NCBI GenBank assembly: GCA_033964015.1
Contig: CM066919.1
Location: forward strand, 14,425,646 to 14,489,645
Origin: Scolanthus callimorphus
Taxonomy: Eukaryota > Cnidaria > Anthozoa > Actiniaria > Edwardsiidae
Length of the DNA: 64,000 nt
Direction: 5' to 3'
In this document: in pieces, positions 61,478 through 64,000 of the stretch
How positions within the stretch are numbered: the first letter of the stretch is position 1
How the letters are laid out: every line of letters begins with the position of its first letter
Made by a program: the position numbers and the translations under genes
The notes under the pieces: generated by a model
Told to the model about the DNA's origin: nothing
What the model saw: the letters and a program-made list of their open reading frames with translations, nothing else
Database searches by the model: none

Positions 61478-63465
61478 TCCAGTATTGAATTCAGCACATC
61501 CGTATTAGAAAAGCTGCAAAGTTTGGGAAGAATTACTCGAAAGCTGGCTGAGATATGAATTTTCAAAGCTTAGCTTTCTGGTCTATTTTTTTTAAGGTGG
61601 ATCGACCCAGTAGTTTTGCACCCATACCAACCAATTTTGAACCATTCATATAAAAACAGGTTGATTTCTATAGCGCAGCCAATATAACATACCTACTACA
61701 CATAGACTGAAATACATGTCAGTAAAAAAATTGGGGAGAACGGAGTTAGAATCACGTGACAATCAGGTCACGCCTATTTTTACTCTCACCCCACTTTCAG
61801 ACTGTACCGACATTTTTTTGATAAATACTCTACGGTACCTTGAGATTGACTGATTGCCCACGTGTAACCGAAGTTTGACTAAAATCTGCAAGACCGATCT
61901 CAAGATATTTTAGGATTTATAAATTAGGGCTATAATTTATGTAAAATTCAGTTTAGTGAATAAATATGTCAGAGTTTGTTACTTCATGGTTATAAGTTGA
62001 TTTTTTTTATAGCTCATTCTATTTGATTAAAATTCAATAGTATTTTGCGATTTCGAAAAATATATAAATGTAAGTATCAACATAATTGCCCCACGCATCA
62101 GCTCAACGCGAAATTTGGGCCTACTTTCAAGAAATTTGGTCTGATTTAAAAAATCGTAGTTTTTTCATATGTTCGCTTCAAATTTTTGGACGACTCAAGT
62201 GGATCAGTTTGTCTCCAACGTTTCATATTAATTGAAATCCTCTAAGGCTTTCAACTGGGAACGCAAAGATCGGTAAATATTGGATGGATTTCTGTAGATT
62301 CTACTCTGGGATTTGCTATTGTTTCCCGTTCGGCACAAAATCGAATTCCAATGGATCGCACGTGGCCTTGTCCTTGCTTGGCTAGTCTCCGATGTATGAT
62401 AATTTTCTGAGGTTTTTCGGTCTTTTGTTATGCATTTAATTACCATATGTCGGGGACGATTCGGAGAGCAGTCACGCGCGAATATCAACGTGTGCCGCAC
62501 TGGAATTCGATTTTGTGCCGAACGAAGAACAAAAGCTAGTCCCTGAGCAAAACTACACGAATCCATCCAATATTTATTGATCTTTGCGTCCACAGTTCAT
62601 AACCATACAGGATTTCAATGAATATGAAACTTTGGAGACAAACTTTACATTGATCAATCGGAGTCCTCCAAAAATTTGAAGTGAAAAAACTACGATTTTT
62701 CAAATCAGTCCAAATTTCTTGAAACTAGGCCCAAATTTCGCAGTAAGCTGATGCGTGTGGCCATTATGTTGATACTTACATTTGTGCCCTTTTCGAAATC
62801 GCAAAGAGATATTTATTTCTTATAAAAAGCATGAATTTCCTTAAACATACACAAATAGAATGAGCTATAAAAACGTTCAATTTATAACAATGAACTACCA
62901 AACTCTGCCATGTTAATTCATAACACTGGATTTTACATAAATTATAGCCCTGATTTATAAATCCTTAAATATCTTCAGATCGGGCTTGTAGAATTTAGTC
63001 AAACTTCGGTTACACGTAGGCAATCAGTCAATCTCGAGGTGCCGTAGAGCATTTATCGAAAAAATGTCGGTACTGCCTGAAACTGGGGTGAGAGTAAAAA
63101 TAGGCGTGGCCCGATTGTCACGCGATACTAACTCCGATCACCCCAACTTTTATACTGACATGCATTTCAGTCTATGGGTAGTATGTGTTATATTGGCTGC
63201 GCTATAGAAGTCAAACTGTTTTTATATGAGAGGTTCAAAATTGGTTGGCATGGGTGCAAAATTACTGGGTCGATCCACCTTAACAAAGACATGTATAGAC
63301 AAAAACATCAAAACGAGGCTGGTAGAGCATCGAGCTACCACCATACATTTTATTGTAAAAATCATCAATTTAGAAAAATTATATCTCAGCGGCAGTATTC
63401 AACCAATCGTCGCCAAACTTTGCAGTTTTACTAATACGGATACGCTTAATTGAATAGTGAACTTC
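61478..63465. mobile_element. ~2-kb foldback palindrome
   Basis: The arms run inward to about 62365 and 62488 with scattered mismatches. The boundary TTAAGGTGGATCGACCCAGT (61593) is inverted as ACTGGGTCGATCCACCTTAA (63284). The symmetry continues outside it (CCGTATTAG.AAA.CTGCAAAG), so the true ends are unclear. The ~120-bp loop is non-coding. Confidence 0.85.
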
Positions 63466-64000
63466 GTTTCCTGATAGCTATAATATATTAAGCCATATTA
63501 AGGAGGCTGCCTACAATTTTGTTTTGCCCTCGACCACCAAACTTTGTTTGCCTGCTGTTCAAGTACACAAACTTGTACCGGTCTGAGCTTTCACATGGTT
63601 ACCCTGGAGGGTTTGAACTTTATTGTAATGTATATTTTGTTGTGATCGGAGTTGCTATAGCAACATAATAGCCACGTCCTTATTTATTATTAGGGGCCAG
63701 TAGACGCGTTGCTCGATCTAAAGTTTTAAAATGACACCCCTCGCACTAATCCCTGAGTAGCAGACAATAATCCCAGCAAGTTTGGAGAGAATTCATTGGG
63801 CCGATTTTATGTTATTCGAGAGGACATTTTTAAAGCTGCAAAATGTCAAAATTATTATGCCGCAAAGATTTCCTGTAAAAAGAATGGCTGATATTTGCGT
63901 AATAAGAAGATACTTGCCGTCGGAATTATCTACAAACCCAATGCAATATGTCAGCCAAATTTCCCTTCTTAGAATGCTTTCGATTTTGTTTGGCATGTGT
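63466..64000. other. No gene recognised
   Basis: A TTAAGGAGGCTGCC near 63501 resembles TTAA-type element ends. No rabaptin exon was recognised. Confidence 0.45.

Noticed and set aside
61593..63284. Clean TTAA-bounded Kolobok-like MITE
   Set aside because: The symmetry continues past the TTAAGGTGG boundaries on both sides, so TTAA cannot be taken as the insertion site from this sequence alone.

Overview
The window is intron-rich, repeat-saturated animal DNA on a moderately AT-rich background. The repeat mix (Kolobok-like TTAA elements, DIRS and Crypton tyrosine-recombinase elements, CR1/L2-like and RTE LINEs, Helitron-like elements, tRNA-derived SINEs and many foldback MITEs), together with an invertebrate-type rabaptin ending in a FYVE-like finger, suggests a cnidarian, probably an anthozoan (coral or sea anemone). 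The taxon is an inference; no mitochondrial or rRNA marker is present.

One host gene could be followed with confidence: a rabaptin (RABEP1/2-type Rab5 effector) on the + strand. Sixteen exons between 13316 and 61112 give about 600 continuous, phase-compatible codons, from the coiled coil before the family's '[11 protein letters not shown]' block to the Rab5-binding coiled coil and the first CxxC of a C-terminal FYVE-like finger. N-terminal exons and the end of the finger were not found; the N-terminal exons lie upstream or were not recognised, and the rest of the finger probably lies beyond 64000. One intron (44852..45009) is best explained as GC-AG.

Nearly everything else is mobile or satellite DNA, most of it in the introns. 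(1) 1084..8628 is a TTAA-flanked element with TIRs of about 770 bp. Its left TIR is split by two head-to-tail copies of another element, one carrying a 115-bp minisatellite. (2) 9.0..15.6 kb holds a MITE, a MULE-like fragment, a LINE with a (TAA)n tail and a repeat family also found at 39-40 kb. (3) 15.7..22.6 kb is a 47-bp satellite that fills one intron. It is split by a 640-bp insert, has a 29-unit higher-order period and carries a G4 motif in most units. (4) 22.6..26.2 kb holds foldbacks and a decayed LINE. (5) 26.97..32.3 kb holds a broken Crypton-like recombinase inside nested inverted repeats beside an antisense DIRS retrotransposon. (6) 32.8..43.4 kb holds nested TIR elements, a Tc1/mariner-like MITE and a LINE remnant. 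(7) 43.5..61.1 kb holds the 3' exons, with MITEs, two Helitron-like copies, a LINE ending 28 bp before an exon, and an RTE fragment between MITE TIRs. (8) 61.5..63.5 kb is a 2-kb foldback palindrome.

The long open frames over the 47-bp and 115-bp repeats are artefacts of repeats without stop codons. They are not annotated as genes.
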